DNA from: Gryganskiella cystojenkinii
Taxonomy: Eukaryota; Mortierellomycota; Mortierellomycetes; Mortierellales; Mortierellaceae
Direction of reading: 5' to 3'
Length of the DNA stretch: 11,057 nucleotides
Assembly: GCA_015852425.1 (NCBI GenBank)
Contig: JAAAIG010001073.1
Location: 1 to 11,057 of the forward strand
The notes under the pieces are model-generated. The model was not told where the DNA came from. It did not search any database and worked only from the letters and a program-made list of their open reading frames with translations. Both the position numbers and the translations under genes were made by a program. The stretch's first letter is position 1. Every line of letters starts with the position of its first letter. Shown one piece after another: positions 8,598-11,057 of the stretch.

Positions 8598-8700
8598 TGT
8601 AGGAGTGGGCGAATGTTTGTGATCAGATGAGTAGGGATGGGATGGGATGAGAGAGAGAATACTAATCAGACTTCGGAAAGGGATGCACCCTGCCTTTTTT
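8598..8700 (-). promoter_or_regulatory. CT-rich promoter and leader of the monooxygenase gene
   Basis: Reading towards the gene, the minus strand carries CTCTCTCTCATCCC, repeated CATCC units and CGCCCACTCC just before the ATG. Pyrimidine-rich leaders are typical of fungal promoters. A similar string (CGCCCATTCCCTATG) precedes the candidate start of the paralogous relic at 9453, suggesting both copies inherited the same leader. Confidence 0.45.
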
Positions 8701-9450
8701 TGTGCTCTCTGGTTTTTTTTCAAATCCCCTTCCTTCCAAGACAGTATTTGGCTCACTTCTTGACCATGGTCGTACAGAACAGGGGGCCGACCGTTTTTTA
8801 ATTACTGAGAGACGCATCGTGCAAGGTGGGACGGAAGGAAAAAATAATTACGCCAGAGCAAAAAAATAAGGTCCAGACAAAGCCCATTTCAACGCTGCCC
8901 GTCGCATGAGAGGGAAGACGGAGTGTCTAAATTCTCTCAGTTGTAACTGGACAGCAACATCAGCATGGTCCACCCTAGGATGGAGTCACATAAGGATTAC
9001 AGCATGAGATGAAAAGACGGATCGTCAGGGTTGAGATGTTTGCCCCTCTGTTTCTCCGCGATGATGAACCTGGACACTTTTCATCGGCCTCACGGACACC
9101 CACTGGACAAGAAAACGTGAAAGTGAGCAAAAAAATCTCTTCTAGCTCTTTCTATGGGAGCCCGTTGATTGTACAGGTCCACACTCAGCGCCGCATAATC
9201 CAAGCATGCCACCACGTTGTTCGAGGCAGTCTAGCATGTCTCCAGGCATGCATGCTGCACCCACCCAAAACTGGTAGTCATCACCGGGGCGGGAACCCAG
9301 TGTTGGATGGCAACGCCAAGCTATGCAGTCCAAGGCTTCTTGTGGTGTCAATGGTACACATCGTTATTGACTTTTATCTCATTTAGTTTTTTTGTGTTCA
9401 TCTCTTTCATCTCTCTTCGTCACATTCATTTCTCCCCTCTCGCCCATTCC
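8701..9450. other. Divergent intergenic region between monooxygenase gene and its relic
   Basis: About 850 bases separate the two start regions. Open frames occur at plus 9009-9386 and, on the opposite strand, minus 9142-9351. The minus one is Cys/Gly-rich but has no ATG and meets a stop immediately upstream. I recognise neither. The last 55 bases (about 9395-9450) are CT-rich and resemble the leader of the intact gene. Confidence 0.45.
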
Positions 9451-9452
9451 CT

Positions 9453-10135
9453 ATGTTTTTTAATGAGGACACAACTCTCGACCGCAGGTCACGTTGACCG
9501 GTCCCGCTGCTGCTGGTATCGGTGATCTCTTCCTGGTCATTGTTATCCATCAGTCTTGGATCCCTTATCCCATGTTCGAGCGCGCACGAAATGAGGGCCA
9601 TGGATAATGTTCTTGTACCTCGTCTTGAAAAGCTTTTATTTCGTTGTTTTTTTGTCCAGAGAACACCCTTGTTACAAACATTGACTACGAAGCTCCGTTC
9701 TTCGTGAAGGATCCATCATGCCCCTGAATGCAAACTTCTTGCCTGCGTTTGAGCAGTCTTCGTAGTGATTGAAAGGATCACACTGCCCTCTCAGAACGTT
9801 CATTTTCTATCGTGGTGAGTGTCCAAGATGACTAGTATGTCGAGCAAGAATTATTGTAGCCTTCGAGCTCACCTTCTTTCTCGTTCCCTTGTTGGCACAA
9901 AAGTCGCAAAAGAAGGTAGAATTGAATCTTGTGCTCTTTCTCCTTTCCTCTTTCCTCAATACAATCGGGGCTGACGCCATGTTACTACCGCGTCCTGCGC
10001 TGCAATCCTTCCTCTTTTCCAAAGTCCCAATGGAACCAGCGGCCTTTCTCTCTTTTTTTCCTTTTTTTTTGCCGTCCCTGAGGAAGCAGCTCAGTCCGAG
10101 AAGGATATCCCCACCGATCAAGAACTCGAGCTAAG
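9453..10135 (+). pseudogene. Truncated, broken paralogue of the FAD monooxygenase
   Basis: Pieces matching exons 1-3 of the intact gene occur in order on the opposite strand. Exon 1-like (9488-9604) reads AGIGDLFLVIVIH and PMFERA, against AGIGGLFLAMLLE and EIFERA, followed by TAA. Exon 2-like (9709-9762) reads GSIMPLNANFLPAFEQ, against GSIMGINANILPVLEQ, then TAG at 9763. It resumes one frame over as IERITLPSQNVHF, against FEKIAYPCQDVHL, ending near a GTGAGT at 9815. Exon 3-like (about 9968-10040) reads AMLLPRPALQSFLFSKVP, against YLMLPRPEMYQFFLSKIP. After a T-rich interruption, SLRKQLSPRR at about 10077-10106 may match SLYKQLQERG. The N-terminal leader is mostly lost, the DG and GDAAH motifs are absent, and a Gly of the nucleotide-binding loop is Asp. 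It cannot make a working enzyme. Position and orientation indicate an inverted duplicate. Confidence 0.82.
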
Positions 10136-10149
10136 AATTATCATATAAG

Positions 10150-10757
10150 TTGTACTGAATCAGTATTAAAAACGACTCTTCTGTATGAAGGAAGTCAAAA
10201 CTAGCAGCCTCTTCCTCTGGCTAAATGATCGTGTTCTCGGGTATTACAATCGCGTCCTCAAACAACGGAATAAGGTCAGGGTGACTGGCAGGGGCCTCGC
10301 CGACACAGAGCTGGCTCCGAAAGTCAAAGGTCCGGATAGCGTTTTCGAATCGATCCGCTTGTACGTTCTTCTTCACTCTAGCTGACGCCTAAACGCACCT
10401 GAATTGGAGCAGTTCACGGAAGCCAGGGATGGAGGCAATAGGCTCCTTCGGTATGGAGGATGATGGTGTTGCAGGCAGAGAAGAACAAGATGAAGGCGAA
10501 GAAAGCCTTCTCTGGCAACGTGTAGTATGAGTAGAGCTTCAAGTTTTTGCATCTTGGGTTGCTGCTTCCGTCCTTGTTCGGGGATGAAGTTGCTGTCCTG
10601 CCAACCGCTCCTGGTTGTTGCTGCTTCCAGCGTTATAGTCGATATTAATGATCCTTCTCCGGATAAAGACCTCGGTAGCCATGAACTTTACGATCTTTTC
10701 TGGCACGACCATATAGTCTCCACCAAACTGCACATCGCAAAAAGCCTAGAATGAGAG
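10150..10757 (-). pseudogene. Broken coding relic, possibly from a mobile element
   Basis: Reading right to left, a probable acceptor (CATTCTAG, ending near 10748) opens AFCDVQFGGDYMVVPEKI, followed by VKFMATEVFIRRR. The frame runs to about 10542. Another frame gives PKEPIASIPGFRELLQF (about 10455-10402), passes a TAG and continues as KKNVQADRFENAIRTFDF and DLIPLFEDAIVIPENT, meets another TAG near 10225, then PEEEAASFDFLHTEES (to about 10180). Codon bias and amino-acid composition are clearly protein-like although at least two stops and one frameshift break it. The first segment faintly resembles N-terminal core-binding parts of Crypton-type tyrosine recombinases, but this is a weak recollection. 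The overlapping plus frame at 10185-10385 has an ATG and stop but poorer composition. Function is not assigned. Confidence 0.45.
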
Positions 10758-10946
10758 GGAGAAAGGGAAAGACACAAGCAAAGAGGCCCAGAACGAGAGA
10801 GTCATTGTAATGCCTTGGTACTCTTGTATATTGGTTGTCCAGGGTGTTGTGATCTGCAAACCCTTACCTCAAAATCAACCAGACGTGTAGCATATAGTTC
10901 AATCGTTTTTCGCCTGAAAATTGTATGGAAATAGTAAATGACCTTT
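10758..10946. other. Unassigned stretch before the terminal repeats
   Basis: The plus strand is purine-rich at 10750-10800, so the minus strand has a pyrimidine tract ahead of the candidate acceptor of the relic at 10150-10757. A minus-strand open frame (10802-11029) crosses one repeat copy and has no recognised domain. Confidence 0.35.
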
Positions 10947-11057
10947 AACTGGGATAGAGGGGACCGAAGTCTAGCTACGAGCAAGGAGAAGCTCGCCACC
11001 ATTGCCGCAAGACCATCTACTGAAAGCAAATGAACTGGGACAGAGGGGACCGAAGTC
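10947..11057. repeat. Direct repeat, 25-base unit, 86-base period, cut by window edge
   Basis: Copies at 10947-10971 and 11033-11057 match at 24 of 25 positions (core GAGGGGACCGAAGTC; the one difference is T against C). The bases just before each copy are also partly alike (GTAAATGA... and GCAAATGA). The second copy ends exactly at the window edge, so more units may follow. No inverted copy is seen elsewhere in the window. Confidence 0.85.

Noticed and set aside
8259..8756. Longer N terminus for the monooxygenase beginning at 8756
   Set aside because: The extra 53 residues are read from CT-rich leader sequence; the ATG at 8597 has better context and a usual distance to the FAD-binding motif.
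9142..9351. Cys/Gly-rich minus frame resembling a small secreted protein
   Set aside because: It has no ATG, a TAA lies just upstream in frame, and no signal peptide or splice route is visible.
10185..10385. 66-codon plus frame with ATG and stop
   Set aside because: The minus strand over the same bases has stronger coding character (KKNVQADRFENAIRTFDF), so this is probably its shadow.
1..11057. tRNA, rRNA, CRISPR array, origin or bacterial promoter
   Set aside because: Scanned by eye for tRNA B-box-like strings, regular spaced repeats and rRNA signatures; none was convincing.

Overview
This window looks like eukaryotic, probably fungal, DNA. Coding pieces are broken by short GT-AG introns (83-155 bases), one of them with a perfect TACTAAC branch site. 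Promoters and 5' leaders are CT-rich, homopolymer runs are common, and there are no bacterial-style operons or Shine-Dalgarno sites. The mix of an aromatic-ring-type FAD monooxygenase with relics of WD40, C2H2 zinc-finger and F-box/leucine-rich families suggests an early-diverging fungus, most likely Mortierella or a relative. That placement is inference from remembered family styles, not a database search.

Layout, left to right. (1) 1-681, minus strand: a small two-exon gene for a disordered protein with a PIP-box-like motif near its N terminus. It may continue into an acidic exon that runs off the left edge. (2) 682-2900: mostly non-coding, holding a purine microsatellite, one frameshifted WD40 repeat (minus, about 1217-1365) and an unrecognised weak reading frame (2164-2406). 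(3) 2914-4185, plus: a decayed multi-exon gene with two C2H2-like fingers and an unassigned C-terminal region. (4) About 4570-6240, plus: a decayed F-box/leucine-rich-type gene. (5) 6675-8597, minus: the one clearly intact gene, a five-exon, 495-residue class A FAD-dependent monooxygenase. (6) 9453-about 10135, plus: a truncated, broken paralogue of that monooxygenase, arranged head to head with the intact gene. (7) About 10150-10757, minus: a broken coding relic, possibly from a mobile element. (8) 10947-11057: two copies of a 25-base direct repeat, 86 bases apart, cut by the window edge.

The only gene whose function can be stated with confidence is the monooxygenase. The rest is mainly a graveyard of expanded gene families. 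The most informative observations are the inverted duplication of the monooxygenase with exon-by-exon decay, the small PIP-motif gene, and a tendency for the disabling stop codons to be explicable as C-to-T changes. I see no convincing new multi-gene system.
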